This document shows positions 1-9,691 of a stretch of 64,000 bases of DNA, in pieces (position 1 is the first letter of the stretch; each line of letters opens with the position of its first letter). Under the pieces are notes generated by a model, which did no database searches, was not told where the DNA came from, and worked only from the letters and a program-made list of their open reading frames with translations. The stretch lies in contig NC_016458.1 in the NCBI RefSeq assembly GCF_000226115.1, forward strand, positions 1,488,001-1,552,000, written 5' to 3'. The DNA is from Thermothielavioides terrestris NRRL 8126. Lineage: Eukaryota > Ascomycota > Sordariomycetes > Sordariales > Chaetomiaceae. The translations under genes and the position numbers were made by a program.

Positions 1-1130
1 TTCTTTGCGTTTTCTCGACTCCGGGCCCTTCCCGGCGGGCAAAGGTTGTTTGCCATCCATGTTGCCGTCATGGAAGTTGGGCCGGAGCGAGTATGCATCA
101 TATCGTTGTTCAGAAGGTTCACTGTGCACATGGAATTTTAGAGCTCTTATCGATAGGTCCCACTCTCAGACAGGGCAAGTGGGGGGCCACTGTGGTTCCA
201 ATAGGTGTGGTGGGTGCGGCGGTGCCTAGCAGCTTCCCACCTGTCAGCATCTGTGCACGTTCACGAACGTGAGGGCAGGCACAAAAGAGCCACTAACACT
301 AAGGTATGTACAATGTTTTAAAGTCACACTCATAGCAAAGTATGAATTCCATCACGAATTCCTGAGTCGATATGCGCTATGCGCTAATCGACATGCTGTG
401 TACGCGTAGGTACTATCAAACAGATGGAACATCGCAGGGAGCCCCCGCATTCCGATTCTGCTAGGTTCCGAGCGGGCTGCATGCAATCTCGAATCCATCT
501 CGGTGGATCCTCCCTACCTTGGGGGATGCATGCAATGACGGACAATTGTGTGACAGTTACCAACGGCTTCTTGGCACAGCGACGTCAGGCATTACATTCG
601 ATGGGCCCCCGTGGCCTCAAACGAGCCGTGAAAGAGAAAGCGTATCATACACTTATTTTACGGCCGACTCTGCCGAACCCGGTTTGGCCGCCCGGCTAGG
701 GGAAAGCCAGCCTGTCGCAGCAGAAGGCCGACCTGATAAGCATGGCCTCCCTCAGTAAGCCCGACCCAGCCAGCCCCTTCCTTCCAAGCACTTCCCGCCC
801 TCCTCGGCCTCGCATGCTTTCTGGCCGTCCGTTTCAGACTCCCTGTCAACCGCATGTGATCCCCCTCACTCACCAATCCGCCCTCCCCCTCCCCCCAAAA
901 AACAGATACCAGCACATGTCCTTGCTGTTTTGCACCAACACACAATGAGCCTTAATTCTGCCCTGGTCCGCTTGAAGCCGTCACGAATATGCACCTCGGT
1001 GGTTCCTTAGAGCCGACAACGCCTTCTTCCACTGTGTACGGAACACATGTACATACCTTACTCAGAAGTCTGAACAAGCCGACCACAACGCCACTGCCGC
1101 GAGCCTTGGTTCCCCGTATCCTGCGCTAAT
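1..1130. other. Intergenic, no supported gene
   Basis: No open frame here looks like a protein I recognise, and I found no tRNA or 5S rRNA structure. A single CTTATCGATA motif occurs near position 145. The last few hundred bases are presumably promoter and leader for the NT-C2 gene that starts at 1131. Confidence 0.5.
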
Positions 1131-2742
1131 ATGCAGCTTCTCCCCTTAGTAAACAAGTCTAGAAGGGTTTGTTTGAGCCCGCCACCTGCGCCGGTTATCC
1201 CCAGTGCTTGCGCACCAAGCTGACATCTGGCCCCCGCAGCCCAAGTTTGAGGTTCATCTCAAGGCAAGTGGCCGCTGTTCTGGTGAACAAGCTTCTTGAA
1301 GAGCGAAAGAAGCTCGTCGCTAACGGGACCAGATTTTCGACCTCAACAATGTGCCACTCGTGTCAGGCGTGTCCATGGTCAAATGGCACCTTCCGCACAG
1401 CATCCACGGAGAGCACAGGGGACGAACCCAGAAATGCCCCATTCTCAACCACCGGGTCGAGTACGGCTATTCCAAGATCATCCCTGTGCGCATTGCCATC
1501 GACCGCAACGGCAATCTGTCCGAGTGCCCCATTGAGTACGAGGTGCTGCAGGAATTCAGCGGCAGCGGCACCGCCGGGGGCAGCGGACGAGATGAGAAGA
1601 TCACCCTGGGCACTGTCCGCCTCAACTTGAGCGAGTATGTGGAGGAGAGCGAGGGAATCTTGCGGGACCCCCCTACGGCTGCGGCGGTTAAGGAGGCTCT
1701 GGCCTCGCCTGGGTCGAAGTCGGGACAGCGCCCAAAGCGGAGCTCGCTGAGCAATGTCGGCCCCGCAGGACCCGAGTCAAGTCCTCGCTCCTCCCACGAC
1801 GAAGAGCGCCCGGCCTCCGATGTCCTGGACGGCGTGGTACGCCGCTACCTCATGCAGGATAGCAAGATCAACTCGACTCTCAAGATCAGCATCCTGATGA
1901 TCCAGGTCGACGGCGAGCGCAACTACGTCGCTCCGCCGCCAAAATCGGTCCCCTTTTTTGGCGGCATCGCTGGCCTCGTTTCAGGCGACGCATTCGAACC
2001 TGTGGATACCGGCGCAAATGCACCGGGTCACGCGCCGTCCTCGTTCACCGGCAAGTTCCGCGACATGTTTGAGATCCAGGACATGTACCGCCGGGCCCTG
2101 GCCGCAAGCTGGGCGAGCCAGCCCGGCGAGCTCCCTGCAGACCAATGTATCGAAGACATCTTTGCCGGTGGCGAGGGCTTTGGGGCACCCCCAAAGTCCC
2201 ACACACGCGGACACTCACGGCATCAAACCGCCGTTGCTGGTCACGACAGGGGCGGTCCTGGCACGGACGACACGGCTCCTGCTCCCAGAAGGTCCCTGCC
2301 GCGGGACAACAGCGGCTCCGTGTCGGACGACGAAGACAACGGCGACACGATGGGCACCCTCCGGCCGCGCGACCTGGCGCGGCTGCGGTCCCACATCCGC
2401 GACCACAGCGTCGCCAGCGATCGCAGCACAGCGACCGTCCTCGGTGCGGAGCGCGACTTGGATCGCGAATCGAGCCGCGCCATTGGCCTTGGTGGTAATG
2501 GGCCGTCGCTTCGAGAGCCGTTCCCGCTGTTTCCGCCGCTTCACCGGCGTGAGGACAGCAAGATCACGCACGACGGCGGTGGGCTGCGGAGCCGCAGTTC
2601 GAGCTTGATCAGCCTCGCGACCACGATTGGAAGTGAGAGGGACAGGGGAAGAGACGGGTTCAAGCGGGCGAAGGAGGTGGATGAGTTTGAGGTGCGGGAA
2701 GACCTGGTTGCCTGGACGGTCCCGGATAATCAGTTCAGGTAA
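1131..2742 (+). CDS. NT-C2 domain protein (EEIG1/EHBP1-type N-terminal C2)
   Basis: Three exons: 1131-1166, 1240-1263 and 1333-2742, joined in phase 0 to give 489 residues. The N-terminus (residues about 10-60) carries the family signature: PKFEVHLKI, then NNVPLVSG, KWHLPHS and EHRGRT. This is the N-terminal C2 fold found in EEIG1/EHBP1-type proteins, which link membranes to endocytic or cytoskeletal machinery. Residues after about 170 are low complexity, rich in Ser, Arg and Asp, and likely disordered. The start is chosen because MQLLPLVNKSRR followed by an intron leads straight into PKFEVHLKI, as in fungal homologues. Intron 1 (1167-1239) has a GTTTGT donor and a GCTGAC branch. Intron 2 (1264-1332) uses a GC donor (AAG|GCAAGT). 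The last codon AGG TAA resembles a GTAA donor, so one more 3' exon cannot be excluded. The cellular role in fungi is unknown. Confidence 0.85.
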
Positions 2743-3748
2743 TGACGAGGCTTCGGGCGGCGGGGAGTTTCTGGATTGCATTGTAGTTTGCTGAGCTTGG
2801 AGACGGGCGCCGCGGAATATGGGAATTCGTGGGCGATATGACGGGCGCCTGGGCGGTGACGAACGGACCCATCGCCTTGCAGACTCCGTGTTGAGCACTA
2901 GGTTCGTCCCTCCGCTTTGAGCTGAATGGTATCGTGTCTCAAGTCCCATTGACCCTTCAGCCAGTCAGCGAAGCGGTGTCTCTCCCCAGCCATCTCCCCA
3001 TGTGCTTCCGCCGCCGCCGTCCTCCGCGCTCAAAGCCCCACTGCTTCATCAACAAGGGCGTCCTCCAGGGGCTCTTCCCCGGCGCTCCTTCCCGGAGGGC
3101 CTTCTCGCATGTCCCGGGTCCGTCCGCTAAACAGCGAAGAAATAATGGCATGGTGTGGAGCTCTTGTTGGTCAAAACCCCCAATGCACAACAATAGCCAA
3201 CCCGAGGCTGAGCCCTTTTCTGCTGCCTTGAATGTTCCGAGCTCGACTTCCTTCTTCCACCACGATTCTTTCCCAGCAAGAGGTCGAGTGTTCTGTGCGC
3301 CCATCCATCTCTAAGCCCAGCTCTTACACCAGCTGCAGAACTCTCTTTTCTTTTCCCTTTCCCTCTCTGCAAAAGGCAGCCGAGCAGCCACACTCCCCGG
3401 GGACGTTTTCTCAGCGCACAAAGTCTTCTTCTCTCTCCCACCTCTTCTCCCGCCTCTTTCTTTCTTCACGCTCCTTAAACCCTCCATTCAACCGCCTGTC
3501 TCTCTCTTCCACTGCTCCCAGCTTTCGAACATCGAAAAGCAGAGATAATTCCCGATCAGCAGAAGCTGGAAATCTGAGAGGACACCGTGAGAGCCGATTC
3601 CAATCCCTCACGCGGCATCTAACCTTCTCCGACAACCAAACACAACACATCTCTCGTGAGCACCTCCTAGCTCAAGGTCGGGCTGGTAAACGCGCCATCG
3701 GCTTGGTGACTCTCTCAACGATCGAACAGCGAGCATACCGAGAGAACG
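2743..3748 (+). other. 3' flank of NT-C2 gene and CT-rich leader of the RING-like gene
   Basis: No coding signal. From about 3320 to 3530 the plus strand is rich in CT runs (ctctctctc, ttcttctctctc), the pattern usually seen around fungal transcription starts. The leader of the downstream gene therefore probably begins here. Confidence 0.5.
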
Positions 3749-3828
3749 GTATGTTTTCCGATAAGCACTGCAGTCCAACCTTTTCTCTGATCTCCCTTTC
3801 CGACGACCAGCACTAACCCTCACATCAG
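3749..3828 (+). other. Probable 5'-UTR intron of the RING-like gene
   Basis: A GTATGT donor follows gagaacg at 3749. A CACTAAC branch sits near 3811-3817 and the acceptor cacatcag ends at 3828, six bases before the ATG. This 80-bp intron would lie wholly in the leader. Confidence 0.65.
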
Positions 3829-3834
3829 GCCGAA

Positions 3835-4971
3835 ATGGAACCTGTCCGCGACAACATCACTGCGGTCGACGGGGACATCGCCGCTGTCCATGCGAACAGC
3901 GGCGATGTCCCCGCCGTCGCTGCCGTCCCCGCCGATGTCGTGGTCAACGGCGTGGCCCACAACGGGTCACTCGGTGGCCGCGATGTCGGCGGGGACGGCT
4001 ACCTCACGGATGCGGACGCCGACGCATCCGAGGGGGCGGGGGTCGAGCAGATGGAGCTCGACCGCGAGGGGGACGGGGACGGCGGCAGCGGCGGTGTCGG
4101 CGCGGTCAACGGGGTGGAGGAGGACTCGTCCTCCTCCGCCTCCGTCGCCGCCGCCGACCAGCGGGAAGAGGAGCCCCTCTTCCACCGGCTGGTCGAGTAC
4201 CTCGACTCGACCAGCGCCGCCGCCGCCCGCCGCCCCGTCCCCTTCGCGGTCTGCCCCATCTGCCAGACCACCCAGCTGTCCATCCGCGGCGTGCCGCTCC
4301 ACCGCCCGCTCCCGCACGAGCACCTGTCCGGCCTCGCGCCGGGCACGGTGCTCATCTGCGGGCACATGGTCTGCGTGCCGTGCTGGGTGGCCTGGGGCGG
4401 CGACCACGTCGAGTTCCGGGCCGAGGTCGAGAACGGAAGCGAATATCAAGAAGGAGATTTTGACGAAGGCCCCGACGACAACGAGCAGCAGCTGCAGGAG
4501 GGAGAGGAGGAGGCGGAGGAGGGGGAGGACGACGACGACGACATGCTGGGCCAAGAGCACCCAGACGAGAACGGGGACGAGGACGAGCAGCAGCAGGCAG
4601 GCCCGGATGACCAGGACGACGGCGAGGGCGAGGACGAAGGCGAGGACGAGGACGAGGACGAGGGCGAGATCAGCGAGGTCGACGAGGACCAATTCCCTGA
4701 CCCTCCTCCCCAACCCGCATACGAGTGGCGGCCGCCGATGAAGTGCCCCGTCTGCCAGCTCGTGCTGGAGCACCCGGGGTGCGGCTGCCCGATCCTGCCC
4801 GAGGACATGCCGCCCAGCCTGGAGGAGGACGAGGACGCCGCAGGCGGCCGGGAGTACTCGTATGCAGACGACCAGTGGGCGCGGCGGTACCCCCAGACGT
4901 TGCCGGAGCGAGCGGACGGCGCAGTCAGCCCGTTCTGTGCGCCGTGCGCTGCCCGGATTGGGGGCAATTAG
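3835..4971 (+). CDS. Zinc-binding RING-like protein with large acidic insertion
   Basis: Single exon, 378 residues. It has spaced Cys/His pairs in RING order: C140-x2-C143; then C175, H177, C180 and C183 in CGHMVCVPC followed by Trp; then C304-x2-C307 in CPVC. Further cysteines occur at 316/318 and in FCAPC near the end. In an ordinary RING the last CxxC follows within about 50 residues. Here about 120 residues, mostly Asp and Glu, intervene. Residues 1-110 are low complexity (Val, Asp, Gly, Ser). A RING E3 ligase or zinc ribbon is possible, but the classic hydrophobic E2-contact residues cannot be confirmed by eye. The start is the first ATG after the leader intron. I do not recognise a named orthologue. 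Confidence 0.7.
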   Translation: MEPVRDNITAVDGDIAAVHANSGDVPAVAAVPADVVVNGVAHNGSLGGRDVGGDGYLTDADADASEGAGVEQMELDREGDGDGGSGGVGAVNGVEEDSSSSASVAAADQREEEPLFHRLVEYLDSTSAAAARRPVPFAVCPICQTTQLSIRGVPLHRPLPHEHLSGLAPGTVLICGHMVCVPCWVAWGGDHVEFRAEVENGSEYQEGDFDEGPDDNEQQLQEGEEEAEEGEDDDDDMLGQEHPDENGDEDEQQQAGPDDQDDGEGEDEGEDEDEDEGEISEVDEDQFPDPPPQPAYEWRPPMKCPVCQLVLEHPGCGCPILPEDMPPSLEEDEDAAGGREYSYADDQWARRYPQTLPERADGAVSPFCAPCAARIGGN

Positions 4972-5769
4972 CGGCCAGACAGGCTGTGTGAGAGGTCCAA
5001 AGATATGTCCGGGGAACTAGGAGAAAGAGAGCCGAGATGTGAGTTTGGGGAGCAAGAAAACAAGGTGCGTCGGAGAGGTCACCGGCGTGGCGGTGGGGAG
5101 ACGCGTGACGCCTGCTGACTGCGGAACAGACTGTGAAGCAGCAGATACTTGTGCCGACTCCAACCCGTCTCGAGACTTCTCAGCTGGAAGAATGTGTGCC
5201 TCTCCCTTTTTCTTGGTCAATTGACCGCCGGTGATGTTCGGCACAGAGGAACAAAGAAGAACAGGAAAAGAGAGGCGCGGCTTCGCATTGACCTCTGGTC
5301 CGCCCGGAGCGACGAGAAGAGAGAACAAACATACCTGCCGGCTTCTGTCATCCACAAGCAGGAGTGCTGTTTCTGATTTTCTCTCCCTTTATACTGCTTG
5401 GGCTTATGCATTCGTCTAAACTTCGGTCGATAAGGGCGTCCCAGATGTCTGCTCGCAGGGAGCACATGTCTCGCACAGGGCCTGGCCACAAAGCCAGTAG
5501 AGAAGAAAGCGGGATGAGAGGATTGTCAGAGATGCAAAGATGGAACTGCAAGAAAAACCAGTCATGTTTGTAGTTATTCTATCAGCCCGCCCAAGCGGCG
5601 AATTAAGCGGCCCAGAAGAAACAGGGGCGACTCATCCAGACCCGCGCGGCCCGGTCATCAAGCGGGGGCCGCAGTGCGCTCCCATCGCGGTCGTCTATCT
5701 GCCAAGAATGCCTATATGCCTACCGCTCCCTCTCCCATGATACACCGCCCGCCCAGCCGCAGGTGCCTC
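4972..5769. other. Tail-to-tail intergenic region
   Basis: Lies between the stop of the RING-like gene (plus) and the stop of SSZ1 (minus), so it should hold both 3' UTRs. Several short open frames are present, but none has a recognisable product or matching splice sites. Confidence 0.6.
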
Positions 5770-7576
5770 CTATGCACTCGGCAGTGTCCCCCGCACGCCG
5801 CCCTTGCCGCTGACCTCCCGCGCCGTCACGATGACCGAGAGGTCCGCGTTCACCGTGATGGAGACCTCGACCTTGGCGCCCTTGCTGACGCCCTTGAGGC
5901 CGGCCTCGGCGAGCGTCGCCCCGATCTTCCAGACCTTTTCCCGCTTCTCCTCCTCCTCTTCTTCCTCGTCTTCGTCCTCCGAGAAGTCGCTGTCGTCCTC
6001 CTCGTCGGCGTCCTCCGCCTTGGCCGCCTTGGCGTCGCCGTTCTCCTTGGCCTTGGGCTCCGGCTTCGTCACCTTGATGTGTGTGTTGCCCTCGACGACG
6101 CGAACCAGCACGTCGCCGCCGCCGGGCGCCGACAGGTGCACGGTGCGGCGGGCGGGCACGGCGGTCTCGGGCGGCACGACGGGGACGAAGACCTCGTCGG
6201 CGGCGGTGTCGCCGCCGAGCGCGATGACGCCGATGGCGTTGGTGGTGTGCGGCACCGTCGTGACGGCGGCGTGCGTCGACTGGTCGATGTCCTCGGCCTC
6301 GTACTCCTGGATCAGGCTGGCCTGCAGGGCGGCGCCGCGGGCCTGCAGCTCGGACGGGTTGATGGCCGACGCGTAGGTCGAGGGCGCCAATATCCTCGTG
6401 GACGGCGGGAAGATGGAGCGGAAGTTGGCGGCGATGCGCGGCGTGTGGGCGGTGCCGCCCGACAGGATCACCTCGTCGACGTCCAGCACGTCCAGGCCGG
6501 CCTTCTTGACGGCCGACTCGACGAGCCGGTTGAAGCCCTCGAAGACAGTGCGGGCGATGGTCTCGTACCGCAGCCGGTTGATGGTGCTGGCGAAGTCGAC
6601 GCCGCCGATTAGGCTCTCGACGCTGAAGCTCGCGTTGGTGCCCAGGCTCAGCGCCTTCTTGGTCGACTCGGCCTCGAGCCGCAGCTTGGCCAGGCTCCTG
6701 GCGTTCTCGCGCGGGTCGCCGGCGCCGGCGTTCTTCTTCATGAACTCCTTGGCGAAGTGGTCCATCAGCACCTTGTCCAGGGCCACGCCGCCATACTCGT
6801 AGTCGTGGACCGTCGCGAGGATGGTGTACATGCCGCCGCGGCTGGCGACGACGGCCACGTCGGACCGCGTGCCGCCGAGCTCGGCCACCACGATGATCTT
6901 GTCCTCGATCTTGGCCTGGGGCCGCCCATCATAAGCGAGCACGGCGGCGACGGGCTCGCTAATTAGCTGCAGCACCTCGAGGTCGGCGGCGGCTGCGGCG
7001 GCAACCAGGGCGGCTTTTTGCTTGTCGTTGAAATTGGTGGGGACGGTGATGACGGCGGACGTGACCTTCTTGCCGAGGTACTCGGAGGCCGAGTTGACCA
7101 GGCGGCGCAGGTAGCGGGTGGTGACCTCGGAGACGGACAGCGTCGACGGGGCCGCCTCCTCGCCCTCCTTGTCCTTGACCGTGAACGAGACGGTCTCGCC
7201 GGCTTCTTGCGGGTGGGCCGAGGCGTGGCTGTGCGTGGGGTCGATCGACTTGAACTCTTTCCCGAGGAAGTCGCGGAAGTAGGCGACCGTGTTGGTCGGG
7301 TTCCTGACGAGGAAGTTCTTGGCCTGCTGGCCGTAGTACTCGTCGCCGTCGACGTACGAGAGGATGGTCGGTATCTGGCGGTCTGGAACAGCAGAGAATC
7401 AGCATGCGACCGAGCAAAAGAGCACGTCAGGGCGCCTCACCGCCGTCCTCGTTCGCAATGACCTCGGCCTTGTCGTCCACTACATGCGCGATCGAGCTGT
7501 TGGAGTTGCCGAACGTGATGCCGATCGCCGTGCGCTCGCTCGGCTCAAGGCCTGCTTTTGGCCCGGAATCGCCCAT
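5770..7576 (-). CDS. ssz1: Ssz1/Pdr13-type Hsp70 of the ribosome-associated complex
   Basis: Two exons on the minus strand: 7576-7441 and 7382-5770, joined across a 58-bp intron (7383-7440) to give 582 residues. Ssz1 pairs with the J-protein zuotin to form RAC, which works at the ribosome exit tunnel with Ssb on nascent chains. The start GITFGNSNSSIAHV is the Ssz1 form of the Hsp70 phosphate-1 loop. ANEDGDRQIPT, VPTNFNDKQK and INRLRYE follow in the usual order. The phosphate-2 loop reads ELGGTRSDVAVV instead of the canonical DLGGGTFDVS. That fits the known ability of Ssz1 to bind ATP without hydrolysing it efficiently. An acidic block near residue 510 (DSDFSEDEDEEEEE) precedes a short C-terminal domain. 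Length is close to yeast Ssz1 (538). It is divergently paired with RRP40. Confidence 0.95.
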
Positions 7577-8136
7577 GGTTGCTGACTGAGATTGATCGTG
7601 TATCGGTGCGCCGTGGCGTGAGAAAGACAAACTCGGCCGGTGTGGGCAGTTCGATCGCGAGGGAAGTACACAAATTATGGGAGTATGGAAGTACGGTACT
7701 ATCGTGAAGTACTGGTGGGGGTTTCCAAAAAATTGCTGGCAGAAAATTTGGGCCCTCCTCCCGTTCCTTGGGCTCCATGGCGGGGCACAGGCGGTGGGTT
7801 GGTGTATGGGTACAAGCATGCGCTTGCCTTGCACGTATTCCACGTTTGTTTTGCAGCGCATTTGACAGTCCACTGATGTATCGGTACGTGCAATTCCTAA
7901 GGGCACCCACTGCGTCCCTTCCCGCGTCTGCGGCCCCACTGCACCACCCAGGCGGAAAGGCTGCCGCCAGCCGCAAACAAGGCTGACCAAACTGCCGATC
8001 AGCGCTACACAACACTACCTTACACTACCTTAACCAACGTCCACTAACATCAGCAAAATCGACCCCCAGACATCACCCCCGCGCTCCCCCTCTCAACACC
8101 AAACGACAGCACCAATTGCCTGGGGAAAAAGACATT
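7577..8136. promoter_or_regulatory. Shared divergent promoter region of ssz1 and rrp40
   Basis: 560 bp separate the two start codons, so both promoters must lie here or overlap. It contains CTACCTTACACTACCTTA-like short repeats near 8020-8035. I cannot assign transcription-factor sites with confidence. Confidence 0.6.
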
Positions 8137-9013
8137 ATGGCCTCTGACCACCTATTCGTCCTCCCGGGCGAGACAATCGACCCGGCGCTTGTCCCCACGC
8201 ACAAGAAGCACCCCCTCCGCCTGGGCCCAGGGCTGCGACACATCCCGCCGTCCGACATCGTGCCGACCGTCGCCGGCCAGCTGATCACCAACCCGCTCAA
8301 GAACTCCATGTGGGTAGAGTTCAATTCCCAGCGGGTAAGGTTCCCTTTTCCCCTGTCCCCTCCCCCTCCCCCCCTCCACCAAACCCAACTTAACTAACCT
8401 CCCCCCCTCCCTTCCCACATACATACAGTACATCCCAACAACAGGCGACCTGGTACTAGCCACCGTGACCCGCAACGCGCCAGAAGCATACCTGTGCTCG
8501 CTGTCCGCCTACACCCCGGCCGCGACGCTGCCGCACCTGGCCTTCGAGGGCGCGACCAAGAAGACGCGGCCGCAGCTGGCGCCGGGCCAGCTGGTGTACG
8601 CGCGCGTGGCGCTGGCGCACCGGCACATGGACCCGGAGCTGGAGTGTGTCAGCGCGGCGACGGGCCGGGCCGACGGGCTGGGCCCCATTGCCGCGGGGAA
8701 CGGGTGCGTGTTCGACGTCTCGCTGGGGTTTGCGCGGCGGCTGTTGATGGCGCGGAGTCGTGAGGATGGTGGGGTCGGCGTGCTGGAGATGCTGGCGGGC
8801 CAAGACCCGGAGGTGGTGGTGGGAGGGGCAGGGGGTGGGGGAGGGTTGGCGTTTGAGACGGCGGTGGGGAGGAATGGGAAGGTGTGGGTGGGCAGTGAGA
8901 GCGCGAAGACGGTGGTGTTGGTTGGGAGGGCGCTGCAGGAGACGGATCGGGCGCGGTTGGGGCTGGAGGGGCAGAGGAGATTGGTCAAGAGGTTGCTGAG
9001 GGAGATGAGGTAA
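8137..9013 (+). CDS. rrp40: Exosome complex subunit Rrp40 (S1/KH cap protein)
   Basis: Two exons, 8137-8334 and 8429-9013, with a 94-bp phase-0 intron, giving 260 residues. Rrp40 is one of three S1/KH cap subunits (with Rrp4 and Csl4) that sit on the PH-like ring of the RNA exosome and guide RNA to the channel in nucleus and cytoplasm. Family marks: FVLPGETID at the start, LGPGLR, then YIPTTGDLVLATV at the exon 2 start, which is the opening strand of the S1 domain. The C-terminal KH region contains GRNGKVWV and a terminal RLVKRLLREM helix. A Gly-rich loop near residue 195 is a local expansion. Length agrees with yeast Rrp40 (240). The ATG chosen is the first in frame that gives the conserved N-terminus. 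Confidence 0.95.
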
Positions 9014-9691
9014 CGGTCGGAGAATTGATGCTGAGGATGATGATGGTGGTGATTTTACGTGTGGGTTGCGGCGGTGTGTTGTCTCCACACGGAAACGGCA
9101 TCGTCACTCAGGGAAAGCAGCAAAGAGATATCACAGCCCTGCAAGAGACACCGTGAAGTCGACAGTCAAAACCCCCTCCGATTTGGAGATGCATGCATTC
9201 AGAGGCCCCCCAAAAGCAACCCTCGCATCTCGGCAACGCAGAAGCCAAGATCTCTTCTAGAGCCTCGGAGAAAACGATTAATGTAGGTACACATACAGAT
9301 AGGCCTGGATGCAACGTGCCTTCCAACAATAGGCGTCGCCTGATTTTCCCGTTCCCTTGTCACGCGAACCGCTCGAATCCTCCCGACACGTGAACATAGC
9401 TGGGAACGTAAATCCCCTCAGTCTCTTCGATGGCGGTACTCGCATATTCCTGCCGCCAGGACCTGCCATGCGATTCACCCGCCTATCTTAGCCAGCCGGC
9501 TGCGCGCACAGCGCGGTCTTTCCGTGCCAATGCCTGGGCAATCCTCCATAACAAGCGGCTGAAGGGAGATCTGGCTGGCCGCGCACGTGGCGGAGGCGAA
9601 CACCGCCTTCAAACAATGCCGCGCGGTGTTGAGCTCACAGCTGGCGCTTCCTAGTAATAGATCAGAACCCCCATCGAACTCGCCACCCCCG
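9014..9691. other. Tail-to-tail intergenic region
   Basis: Between the stops of rrp40 (plus) and the zinc-finger gene (minus). I see no exon-like stretch and no repeat, so this is presumably 3' UTR sequence. Confidence 0.55.

Noticed and set aside
5231..5573. Short frames between the RING-like gene and ssz1
   Set aside because: Both flanking genes end here. The frames are short and overlapping, and fit 3' UTR sequence.
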